NCBI RefSeq assembly: GCF_007741515.1
Contig: NZ_CP036263.1
Coordinates: 2,791,501 to 2,855,500, forward strand
Direction: 5' to 3'
From: Adhaeretor mobilis
Lineage (GTDB): Bacteria > Planctomycetota > Planctomycetia > Pirellulales > Lacipirellulaceae
Length of the DNA: 64,000 bases
The translations under genes were made by a program, and so were the position numbers. Below are positions 9,199 through 17,137 of the stretch, in pieces (within the stretch, counting starts at the first letter, position 1; the number at the start of each line of letters is the position of its first letter). The notes beneath the pieces are model-generated. The model was given only the letters and a program-made list of their open reading frames with translations. It made no database searches and had not been told where the DNA came from.

Positions 9199-10386
9199 TC
9201 AAGACTCCTGCCCATGCGGCCCGGGTACAGAAGAGTGCGGCGCATCCACGCGGTGGCGTTTACTAGTTGCACGCCCCCGGCGTTGCAACCTGCGTTGAGA
9301 ACGGTTGCGCAGCGCTACGAGGCAGATCTCCTTGCCATTAAACGCGAGCTGCCGCAGGCGAACATCTTGGTAGCCCCACGACTTCACGCGCTCGGTGAGG
9401 GCTGGCAACTCCTCGGCGAGGTCCCAGTTGGTGAGCTTGAGCGTGAGGATCATGCCTCGTATCGTGCTGCTGGAATGGGTGACGATGTCTTCGACGGCAT
9501 CGAGCGTGTAGGTCGGAGTGGCATTCACATCGGCGAACAACCAGTGGGAGTCGCTGAAGGTCTTCCGGCGCACGTCGCCAGCCCGTTTGCGAATGTGTGT
9601 AAAGGAAGGATGCGCTAGGACGCTATCGTCCATTGCTGCTGGGTCGACGCCGAGCACTTCCAGGCCAGCTTCGAGCAAGCGTTGCGATGCGCCGCCCGGA
9701 GAGCTACCGATCTCCACGCAGCGGTCGTCACGCGCGATTGGTAGTGCCGACCACTGGAGCGCTTCGGACAATTTCATGTAGGCACGGCTCACGGGGTCCT
9801 CGGGGGATTGCAGGTCCGGCACGCCCCCCGGCCAGCACGCGGTGCGGTGTTCCGTGCGATGGCAGCCGATCCACCACTCGCCCGGTTCAACTAGTACGAC
9901 ATCCAGCACCCATTGGTTGCGTGGTGCAGGACCGACGGGCTCAGCAGTGCGCTGGGTTATCGCTTCACAAGTCGATGCTTTGCCAAGTTGCTCTCGCACT
10001 TCCGTGGCCAGCGCCGTCGTGCCGGGCTCGAAACCTCGCTTACCCGGCGTGGCGGCATCGCGTTGCCAAACATGCAAGTCGACTGGCGAATTGGTCTCCA
10101 AGAAGGCGACCACCTCGGGCAGTTGCCACACAGCAGCCGCCATTTCCGTCGCCTGTGCGCCTTGGACTTTGCCAAGTGAAAAGCCGGAAGCTCTCGTGAA
10201 TGGCGAGCGGGGCAGGGCGGTTTGCCACTCAGTCGACTCCTCCGGCAGTTTGAAGGTGATGAACCCAGGCCGGGAAAACGCCAGGCGCAGCTCCGGCTGA
10301 CGACGCGCCATCTCGCTTTTTACCACGACTTCAGCGCCATATTGGCAGGAAGCAAAGACAAATTTTGGGCGCCAAGAGTTTTCCAT
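9199..10386 (-). CDS. RlmM-like SAM-dependent 23S rRNA 2'-O-methyltransferase
   Basis: RlmM and its relatives methylate a ribose 2'-OH in 23S rRNA. The 395-residue protein has an N-terminal RNA-binding (THUMP-like) half and a C-terminal FtsJ/RrmJ fold. The K-D-K-E catalytic tetrad can be followed: SRAYMKLSEAL (K), LFADVNATP (D), LTLKLTNWD (K) and FNGKEICLVALR (E). The SAM loop is RCVEIGSSPGGASQRLLEAG. Length is close to that of E. coli RlmM (366), with a basic C-terminal tail. I did not assign the gene symbol because orthology is not shown. It starts at the ATG at 10386 and is monocistronic. Confidence 0.8.
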   Translation of the reverse strand: MENSWRPKFVFASCQYGAEVVVKSEMARRQPELRLAFSRPGFITFKLPEESTEWQTALPRSPFTRASGFSLGKVQGAQATEMAAAVWQLPEVVAFLETNSPVDLHVWQRDAATPGKRGFEPGTTALATEVREQLGKASTCEAITQRTAEPVGPAPRNQWVLDVVLVEPGEWWIGCHRTEHRTACWPGGVPDLQSPEDPVSRAYMKLSEALQWSALPIARDDRCVEIGSSPGGASQRLLEAGLEVLGVDPAAMDDSVLAHPSFTHIRKRAGDVRRKTFSDSHWLFADVNATPTYTLDAVEDIVTHSSSTIRGMILTLKLTNWDLAEELPALTERVKSWGYQDVRLRQLAFNGKEICLVALRNRSQRRLQRRGRATSKRHRVDAPHSSVPGPHGQES

Positions 10387-10434
10387 GGTCCCACTATAGC
10401 AGAAGCGGGAGTTGGTGCTTGGGGTCGAGAACCC

Positions 10435-10547
10435 CTCCCCGGCCGTGCAACGTCCGACCCTCCCAAGGGGAGGGTAATAGACGACCTAAAAGTTATCGCG
10501 AGAAATCACCCTCCCCTTGGGAGGGTCGGCCTCTCAGGGCCGGGGAG
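10435..10547. repeat. Long palindromic repeat upstream of the rRNA methyltransferase gene
   Basis: The arm 10435-10475 (CTCCCCGGCC...GGGGAGGGT) pairs with 10508-10547 (ACCCTCCCC...GGCCGGGGAG): about 40 bp per arm with a small asymmetry and a 32-bp loop. The arm contains its own smaller palindrome (CCCTCCC AAGG GGAGGG). It looks like a non-autonomous palindromic element. Confidence 0.82.
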
Positions 10548-10589
10548 CGATGCTCAAGCTCAGTGCAGAGGTTTTCTCTGCTTGGCGTG

Positions 10590-12905
10590 CTACTTCCCAG
10601 CCACACGCAACGGCGTGTAGGCCAGCACGTAGCGTTTTTCACCGGCGGTAGCGAAGCGAATCGTCGCGCGGCGATTGTCCCCGACCCCACTAAGCGCCAC
10701 GATTTTGCCCGGCCCGTGCTCGGGATGCACCACGGTCATACCTTGCCGGAATGAATCGGGGTCAATGGTCGGAGCGACTTGCTCCTTTTTACCCGAGAGC
10801 TTGGATGCGGTAGTGATTTGCGCCGCAGCGACCCTCAAGCTCGGACGCGACTCATCTAATTCCACCGTAGCTTCCACAGGCGTTGCGGTTTGATCGTACT
10901 CATCGAAACTGTTCGACTCGTCCCTCTCAGAGCCGCCTTCGCCAAAGTTATCCCAGTCCATCGGGTAGCCGAGGGAGTCGTTGTTTGGCTCAATCAGTTC
11001 CATTTCTTCACGCGGCAATTCGAGCAGGAAGGGACTTGGCACCGTGCGCCGGCGCTGGCCGCGAAAGTCGCGGTGGACGGCATAGCTGAGTTGCAGTTCT
11101 TGCTCGGCCCGCGTGATGCCCACGAACGCTAGGCGACGTTCTTCTTCCATTTGATCTTCGTCGTTGATGCTACGTTCGTGCGGCAAGAGACCTTGCTCGA
11201 CGGCAACGAGGTAGACGACCGGGAACTCTAGCCCCTTGGCGGCGTGCAGCGTCATCATCGTGACTTTGTCGGTATCGTCCTGCCAGTCGTCGGTTTCGTT
11301 CACCAGCCAGGCGTTCTCAAGATAAGTCTCCAAATGGCCACCGCCAGGGTTTTTCTCATCAAACTGCCGGGCGTCGGTCAGCAATTCTTCGATGTTTGCC
11401 AGTCGATTGAGGTCTTCCTCAGATTCGCTCTCGGCGAGTGTCTTGCGATAGCCGGTTTCTTCGAGGATCGTGCCGAGGATTTCTTCCATCTCTCCAGCCG
11501 CCAGTTTACTGAGCTTGTCGACAAGCTGAACGTAGCCGAGCGCCTTTTTTGCCGAGCGCGCCGCCAAGCCCTGTACTTGAACCGCTTCACGCGCTGCGTC
11601 TAGTAGCGGCAAGCCGTGGATGTAGGCGTATTCCGAAATGAGATCGACTGTCTTGCGACCAATCCCACGGGTGGGCGTGTTGATCGTGCGGAGTACGGCT
11701 TGATCGTCGCGTGGGTTGTTGATGAGCTGGCAATAGCCGAGTACGTCTTTGATTTCCTTACGCTGATAGAACTCCTGCCCACGAATCATCTGGTATGGCA
11801 CGCCGGCCTCGCGCAGACCGCGTTCCAAGGATCGAGAGAGCGCGTTCACACGATAGAAGATCGCAAAGTCGCTGGCGGTACGCTTGCCAGAGGCAATTTG
11901 CTGAGCGATCGACAGGCCAATCTGTTTCGCTTCGTCGTCTTGGTTGGTGTATTGAGCGAGTCGCACAGCAGCGCCTTCGGCTTGCTCGGTGAAGAGCGAT
12001 TTTTTCTTGCGGCGCAGGTTGCATCGAATCAGTTGGTCTGCCACACGCAGCACATTGGGCGTGCTACGATAGTTTTGTTCCAAACGCACGACATTTACTG
12101 TGGGGAAGTCGCTTTCGAATTGCAAGATGTTGTTGATGTCTGCCCCGCGCCACCCGTAGATACTTTGGTCGGGATCACCGGTGGCAGCGAGATTGGGATA
12201 GTCGACCGACAATGCCCGCAGCATGACGTACTGAGCATGATTGGTGTCTTGATACTCATCGACCATGACGTAGCGATAGCGTGAGTCGAGAGTCGCGCGT
12301 ACTTCGGCGTTCGTGTAGAGCAAATTCGCCACGTGCAGCAGGAGGTCGTCAAAATCGACCGCTGAGCTCGCCAATAGTCGTTTCTGATAAGCTGGATAGA
12401 CTTCGGCAACGATGTGGCTCAGCGGGCTGCCGGTACGGGGTTCGTAGCGATCAGCCGTTACAAGCTTGTTCTTCGCGCTGGAGATTGCCGCACCGATGCG
12501 TTCTGGCGAGTAATGCATCGTGCGGAATTTGCCTGCTTCGATCACACGTTTGAGCGTTTGCTTTGCATCGCTGGAATCGTAAATCGTGAAGTTAGGTGTG
12601 AGCCCCACGTACTCTGCATGTTCGCGTAGGAGTCGTGCACCAAAGCGGTGAAACGTGCTCACCCAGGTACGACCGCCAGGGGTGAGCTCTTCCACTCGCT
12701 TCTTCATTTCCTCTGCGGCTTTGTTGGTAAAGGTGAGCGCGAGAATATGGGAGGCAGGCACGCCTTCGCGGATGAGGTGCGCGATGCGGTGCGTGACCAC
12801 ACGCGTTTTACCGCTACCCGGGCCTGCCAGCACGAGCATCGGCCCTTCGACATGCTGGACCGCATCTCGTTGTGCCTGATTGAGGTGTTCCAGCAATCGA
12901 TCCAC
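10590..12905 (-). CDS. pcrA: UvrD/PcrA-type ATP-dependent DNA helicase
   Basis: Superfamily 1A 3'-5' helicase acting in repair and replication. The 771-residue protein begins MDRLLEHLNQAQRDAVQHVE (Q motif) and carries Walker A LAGPGSGKTRVVT, motif Ia ILALTFTNKAAEEMK, motif II VMVDEYQDTN, motif III ATGDPDQSIYGWRGA, motif IV VRLEQNYRSTPNVL, motif V MTLHAAKGLEFPVVYL and motif VI EEERRLAFVGITRAE. The C-terminus has the PcrA-type tail (GMTVVHPEHGPGKIVALSG) that resembles the RNA polymerase-interacting Tudor-like module. Normal length; stands alone. Confidence 0.95.
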   Translation of the reverse strand: MDRLLEHLNQAQRDAVQHVEGPMLVLAGPGSGKTRVVTHRIAHLIREGVPASHILALTFTNKAAEEMKKRVEELTPGGRTWVSTFHRFGARLLREHAEYVGLTPNFTIYDSSDAKQTLKRVIEAGKFRTMHYSPERIGAAISSAKNKLVTADRYEPRTGSPLSHIVAEVYPAYQKRLLASSAVDFDDLLLHVANLLYTNAEVRATLDSRYRYVMVDEYQDTNHAQYVMLRALSVDYPNLAATGDPDQSIYGWRGADINNILQFESDFPTVNVVRLEQNYRSTPNVLRVADQLIRCNLRRKKKSLFTEQAEGAAVRLAQYTNQDDEAKQIGLSIAQQIASGKRTASDFAIFYRVNALSRSLERGLREAGVPYQMIRGQEFYQRKEIKDVLGYCQLINNPRDDQAVLRTINTPTRGIGRKTVDLISEYAYIHGLPLLDAAREAVQVQGLAARSAKKALGYVQLVDKLSKLAAGEMEEILGTILEETGYRKTLAESESEEDLNRLANIEELLTDARQFDEKNPGGGHLETYLENAWLVNETDDWQDDTDKVTMMTLHAAKGLEFPVVYLVAVEQGLLPHERSINDEDQMEEERRLAFVGITRAEQELQLSYAVHRDFRGQRRRTVPSPFLLELPREEMELIEPNNDSLGYPMDWDNFGEGGSERDESNSFDEYDQTATPVEATVELDESRPSLRVAAAQITTASKLSGKKEQVAPTIDPDSFRQGMTVVHPEHGPGKIVALSGVGDNRRATIRFATAGEKRYVLAYTPLRVAGK

Positions 12906-13178
12906 AGTATGCCCTTCTTTGACTATCTAGCTTGCTTGCCTAGCTTGCGTGGTTTCCAAGGGAACTTGGAGTATTTTCTCCAAGCTTGTCTCTCTTGCCC
13001 CCATCGTAGGCTCTCGATCAATAGTTCGGCAATGCTAGCAGTGGTGGAGTGGGCTGAGAAAATCACACTCTGCTTTCACTTTTTGTAGGCAGTACCAACA
13101 TTCTTTTTGTTATACTTCCGGAAACGGGCGAACTATTCGCCTGCCGACTAACTGTCTTATCTGAGGAAAGGAATCCCC

Positions 13179-13451
13179 ATGACACGCATCCCTCTTAATC
13201 AGGCTGAACTCGCCAACCAAGGAATGAAAGACCGGTTGGAGATGAGCACCGCCGAAATCGGCCTAGCCGTTCGCACGACCAATTGCCTGGAAGAAAAGGG
13301 CATCTTCACGGTTAGCGATCTTCTGCAAACCAGGCGTGAAGAACTGCTCAGCATATCGAACTTTGGCGAGAAGACTCTCGACGAGGTTTACAAATCGCTT
13401 GAGCGAATCGGCTTTCAACGCCCACAGCCCGCGAAGCGTTATCCTCGCTAG
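13179..13451 (+). CDS. RNA polymerase alpha C-terminal-domain-like protein
   Basis: The 90-residue protein resembles a detached alpha-CTD: MSTAEIGLAVRTTNCLEEKG, IFTVSDLLQTRREELLSISN and FGEKTLDEVYKSLERIGF match the helix-hairpin-helix fold by which the alpha subunit binds UP-element DNA and activators. Full-length alpha (about 330 residues) is not encoded here. A clear Shine-Dalgarno (GAGGAAAGGAA) precedes the ATG. Whether it competes with or replaces alpha-CTD, or binds other partners, is unknown. Confidence 0.8.
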   Translation: MTRIPLNQAELANQGMKDRLEMSTAEIGLAVRTTNCLEEKGIFTVSDLLQTRREELLSISNFGEKTLDEVYKSLERIGFQRPQPAKRYPR

Positions 13452-14043
13452 TTGCGAGTATCGAGTCGCTGTTAGCTTGTAGCCCTGAACACCGGGCAAG
13501 GTGTAGCTCTCCGGCTACTTATCAGCGGAGAATCTCGCTACCAAAATCGATAAGACTTTAGCCCACGCGCACAACGTTTCTGTTAGTTGGCTCGTCCACT
13601 TTTTGAACCAAGTGTCGCGCTGCGCGCAGACATTCTTTCTCAGTGGAGTGAACGATCTGCGCGTTCAGATCGTAATGAATCCGCCAGCAATACTGCGCGG
13701 CTTGCTGTCAAACGGCAACACGCAGTCAGTGGCGTGTTTCGTTTTGGCAACATGTGTGGTTGCACTTCTCGAAACTCTAGAAAAACAGGCAGTCCGCCCA
13801 TTTTCGCAGGCTACACTGGTAAGAAGCTTCCACTGACACAAAGTCGAAAACGGCCCGTTCGGTCGAGCTGAGTAGATGGTGTGATAGCTTCGCTTGTCCC
13901 TTAACTTTTCCTAAACGTCAGAGACTCTCTAAGCTGTATTTGCCAACTTTCGACCTCTTCACAGAAGAAAATGATTGCCAAGAGGGGGCCCGGGAGAGTA
14001 AACCTGAAGATAGGTGGGCGCGGTGCGCTTGCTACCCGTTGGG
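13452..14043. other. Long non-coding leader region
   Basis: No convincing gene; short frames such as 13603-13836 lack coding character. It contains the promoter and first part of the leader of the secreted protein gene at 14131. A small hairpin ACCT-gaagat-AGGT occurs at about 14002-14015. Confidence 0.4.
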
Positions 14044-14083
14044 GGTCATAAGCCGTCGGGGCCAGAAGTAAAGCACGGCGACC
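14044..14083 (+). ncRNA. Candidate structured leader RNA
   Basis: A composite stem is visible: GGTC (14044-14047) pairs with GACC (14080-14083); after an unpaired ATAA, GCCGT (14052-14056) pairs with ACGGC (14075-14079), enclosing an 18-base loop. Upstream, GGT(GG)GCGC-ggt-GCGC...ACC at about 14013-14037 can form a second stem. The sequence ends about 47 bases before the ATG of the secreted protein. The match to any known riboswitch is not apparent; a cis-regulatory or translational-control role is inferred. Confidence 0.35.
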
Positions 14084-14130
14084 AGAAGAGACCTACGTTT
14101 TTCGAGTTCAACTCTTAAGCGAGAAATTAG

Positions 14131-15252
14131 ATGATTAAACAACTCAAGATTAGCCAAGGTCGAATTACACTTTGTAGTTTGGCACTGTGCTTAGCCGCCT
14201 GCGGCCAAGCACAGCTGGCTGTTGCCCAGTGTGATACTTGCGCGACGCCGACGGTTGCCTACCAGCCAGTTCAACCCGTTGCAGTTGTTGCAACGCAGCA
14301 GCGCACAGGTTGGTATCCTGGCCGCTTGCTCGACCGGCTGCGCATGCGAACCTGGGGAGCCCAACCTGTTGCAGCTCCAACGTACGCTGCCCCAACTTAC
14401 ACAGCGGCCTACGCTCCAACGACTTACTCTGCCGGGTACAGTCCTTACACCGCCGGCTACGCACCTTACACGGCAAGTTCTACGCCCTATGTAACCGCCT
14501 ACGCACCGCTGCAGCGCACCACAGTGCTGTATCGCTCGGTTGCTTTGCGTCCAGTCATTGCCGATGCAGGCTGTTCTACTTGTAACTACACACCGGCGAC
14601 GCCTTGCAGTGATTGTGGCGTATCGCAAGCGGCTTACAGCGCACCCACTGGCGGCTGCTCGAATTGCGAAGCTTCCAGCGGCACACCCAGTTACGCCTAC
14701 GAGGATGGCGGCAGCTGGCGTAGCAGCGAAGACTACGGCAGTGGGGCATCACCCGATCCAGCAACACCACAACCGGCTCTTGAGCCGGAGCCAGCATCCG
14801 AGCGTTCGTACTACCGTGGAGAGTCGCTCGCCAGTGCCAGAGAATTGGCTGCCCTTCGTGATCGCATCGATCAACTCGAACGCGAGCGTGAGGCGTACAC
14901 TTCCCGCTACCGTGAGGAGAGCCCGCAACGTGAGCCTGAGGAATCGATCCTTCGCAAAGCACCAGCCGAAGAGGATGACTTCGACAGCGGCTTCCCAGGG
15001 AAGTTCGATCCCGACCAGTACAATCCCGATTCGGACGAAGGCGACTCCGACGCCAGCTACAACACGCCGAGCTGGAAGCTTCCAGAGAGTAACCAAACCG
15101 CTCGTGGCCCAAGCGTCAATGTGTGGAACGCGGTCTATAAGCGTTCGGCCCCTCACTCGCAACAGGTGAGCACTCGCCGCAGCGTGAGTAAGCCTCTTAC
15201 TCAGGCTGAGATCGACGCCCAAGGTTGGAGTGCGGTTCATCGTAACCGATAG
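14131..15252 (+). CDS. Secreted low-complexity protein with coiled-coil segment
   Basis: The 373-residue product has an N-terminal signal (ITLCSLALCLAACGQAQLAV), then Tyr/Thr/Ala/Pro-rich repeats (YAPTTYSAGYSPYTAGYAPY), clustered CxxC pairs (CDTCA, CSTCN, CSDCG, CSNCE), and a charged coiled-coil segment (ASARELAALRDRIDQLERER) before an acidic tail. This is a planctomycete-type exported protein, perhaps a cell-wall or surface component cross-linked by disulphides; that role is inferred. It follows a long structured leader. No catalytic motif is seen. Confidence 0.7.
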   Translation: MIKQLKISQGRITLCSLALCLAACGQAQLAVAQCDTCATPTVAYQPVQPVAVVATQQRTGWYPGRLLDRLRMRTWGAQPVAAPTYAAPTYTAAYAPTTYSAGYSPYTAGYAPYTASSTPYVTAYAPLQRTTVLYRSVALRPVIADAGCSTCNYTPATPCSDCGVSQAAYSAPTGGCSNCEASSGTPSYAYEDGGSWRSSEDYGSGASPDPATPQPALEPEPASERSYYRGESLASARELAALRDRIDQLEREREAYTSRYREESPQREPEESILRKAPAEEDDFDSGFPGKFDPDQYNPDSDEGDSDASYNTPSWKLPESNQTARGPSVNVWNAVYKRSAPHSQQVSTRRSVSKPLTQAEIDAQGWSAVHRNR

Positions 15253-15358
15253 ACTGAAATAGATTCAGGAGTTGTAGCAATAGTGAGACCCAGACGCCCG
15301 GTTGTGCCTAGCACGCGGGGCGTTTTCTTTTGGTGCAGTCGGTTCTAAACTAGCGCTT

Positions 15359-17083
15359 ATGACGAACCGTGACATTGCAGCCATATTTGATCGTATCGCC
15401 GATCTCTTGGAGTTCCAAAGCGCCAATCCATTTCGCGTGCGTGCCTATCGCAATGGCGCTCGCAAGATTGGCGATTTAAACGAACCACTCAGCGCTACGG
15501 CCGAGTCAGACGGCGGGCTCACCTCGATTGATGGCATCGGAAAGGACCTCGCCGAGAAGATCGCCACGCTACTGAAAACCGGCAGTCTGCCGATGCTCGA
15601 CGATCTATTAGCTGACATTCCCGCCACCGTTCTCGCTATTCTGCGTGTGCCTGGACTTGGGCCGAAACGCGCGGCGATCATCCACAATGAACTGGGGGTG
15701 AATTCGTTGGAAGAGCTTCGCAAGGCGTGCGAGTCCCAGCAAGTGCGAGACCTAAAGGGCTTCGGTACAAAGACTGAACAGACAATCCTCAAGGGCATCG
15801 ACATCGCCGCACAAGCCGATGTGCGAACCAAATGGGCGAAGGCGGATGTCGTCGCTCAGGAATTACTTAAGCACATGCAAGGCATCGCAGGCGTGCGACG
15901 CATGCAGATGGCCGGCAGCTACCGGCGCGGGAGAGAGACTGTCGGCGATCTTGATCTCTTGATTGACGCTGACGATGGAGGAGCGGCTATGACTCGCTTT
16001 GGCGAGTTCCCTAGCGTGAAGGAAGTAATCGTGCGCGGCGGAACAAAAATGTCTGTGCGCTTGGATAGCGGTCTCCAAGTCGATTTGCGTGTCGTGCCGG
16101 AACGTTCTTTCGGCGCGGCATTGCAGTACTTCACGGGATCCAAAGATCACAACGTTGAGATCCGTAGTCGAGCGAAGCAGCGCGGCATGAAGGTGAACGA
16201 GTGGGGTGTGTTCAAGGTTGAAGGCGAAGAGGAAACGTACTTGGCTGGCGCCACCGAGGAAGAGATATACGCCACATTGGATCTTCCTTGGTTCCCGCCA
16301 GAGATTCGTGAAGCACGACGAGAGTTCGAACTCGCCGAAGCGGGACCCTTGCCGAAGTTGATCAAACTGGAAGACATTCGTGGCGATCTCCACATGCACA
16401 CCAATGCGTCCGACGGTAAAGCCACGCTCGAAGAAATGGCCGAGGCGGCCATTGATCGCGGGTTGGAGTACATCGCCATTACCGATCACTCCCAGCGAGT
16501 CAGCATGGCTAACGGTTTGGACGGCAAGCGATTGCTCAATCAATGGAAAGCGGTCGATAAACTGAACGACCAGCTCGCAGAGATAACTTTGCTGAAAGGC
16601 ATCGAGTGCGATATTCTCGAAGCGGGTGGCATGGATCTGCCTGATGAGGTGCTTGCCCAAGCCGACTGGGTGATTGCGAGCGTCCATTACGGTCAAAACC
16701 AACCACGGGAGAAAATTACGGAACGCATCCTCGGCGCGCTGGAGAATCCGTACGTTGACATTGTTGCCCATCCCACAGGGCGGCTCATTAATCGTCGCGA
16801 ACGTTACGAAGTGGATATCGAAGCCGTTTTTGCCGCTGCTGCCAAGCACAAGAAGATGCTTGAGCTGAACGCCAACCCGGCACGCTTGGACCTAGACGAT
16901 GTTCATTGCGCCGCTGCCAAGCGGCACGGCGTGCCTATCGTCATCAGCACCGATGCGCATCACACAGGCGGCCTCGATGTAATGCGCTACGGCATTCTCC
17001 AAGCTCGCCGCGCAGGGCTCACGGCCAACGATGTCGCGAACACACGAACGTTTGCAAAGTTTAAGAAGCTGCTCGGCGAGTGA
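15359..17083 (+). CDS. polX: DNA polymerase/3'-5' exonuclease PolX
   Basis: Family X polymerase that fills gaps in base-excision repair; the bacterial type adds a PHP exonuclease/phosphodiesterase domain. The ATG at 15359 gives MTNRDIAAIFDRIADLLEFQ, the usual start (574 residues; family about 570); the earlier start at 15302 adds an unrelated stretch. Domains: helix-hairpin-helix repeats (residues about 45-150), the nucleotidyl-transfer palm with GSYRRGRETVGDLDLLID (DxD pair), and the PHP domain with DLHMHTNASDGKATLEEM, AITDHSQ and VISTDAHHTGG. Motifs look intact. Confidence 0.93.
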   Translation: MTNRDIAAIFDRIADLLEFQSANPFRVRAYRNGARKIGDLNEPLSATAESDGGLTSIDGIGKDLAEKIATLLKTGSLPMLDDLLADIPATVLAILRVPGLGPKRAAIIHNELGVNSLEELRKACESQQVRDLKGFGTKTEQTILKGIDIAAQADVRTKWAKADVVAQELLKHMQGIAGVRRMQMAGSYRRGRETVGDLDLLIDADDGGAAMTRFGEFPSVKEVIVRGGTKMSVRLDSGLQVDLRVVPERSFGAALQYFTGSKDHNVEIRSRAKQRGMKVNEWGVFKVEGEEETYLAGATEEEIYATLDLPWFPPEIREARREFELAEAGPLPKLIKLEDIRGDLHMHTNASDGKATLEEMAEAAIDRGLEYIAITDHSQRVSMANGLDGKRLLNQWKAVDKLNDQLAEITLLKGIECDILEAGGMDLPDEVLAQADWVIASVHYGQNQPREKITERILGALENPYVDIVAHPTGRLINRRERYEVDIEAVFAAAAKHKKMLELNANPARLDLDDVHCAAAKRHGVPIVISTDAHHTGGLDVMRYGILQARRAGLTANDVANTRTFAKFKKLLGE

Positions 17084-17137
17084 ACCGCAAAGAGATCGTA
17101 GGTCGTAACCAGTAACTCGCACCTACGACCGGCATCG

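Noticed and set aside
15863..16849. 328-codon minus-strand frame
   Set aside because: It is antisense to polX, which has full domain motifs; no motifs are seen in this frame.
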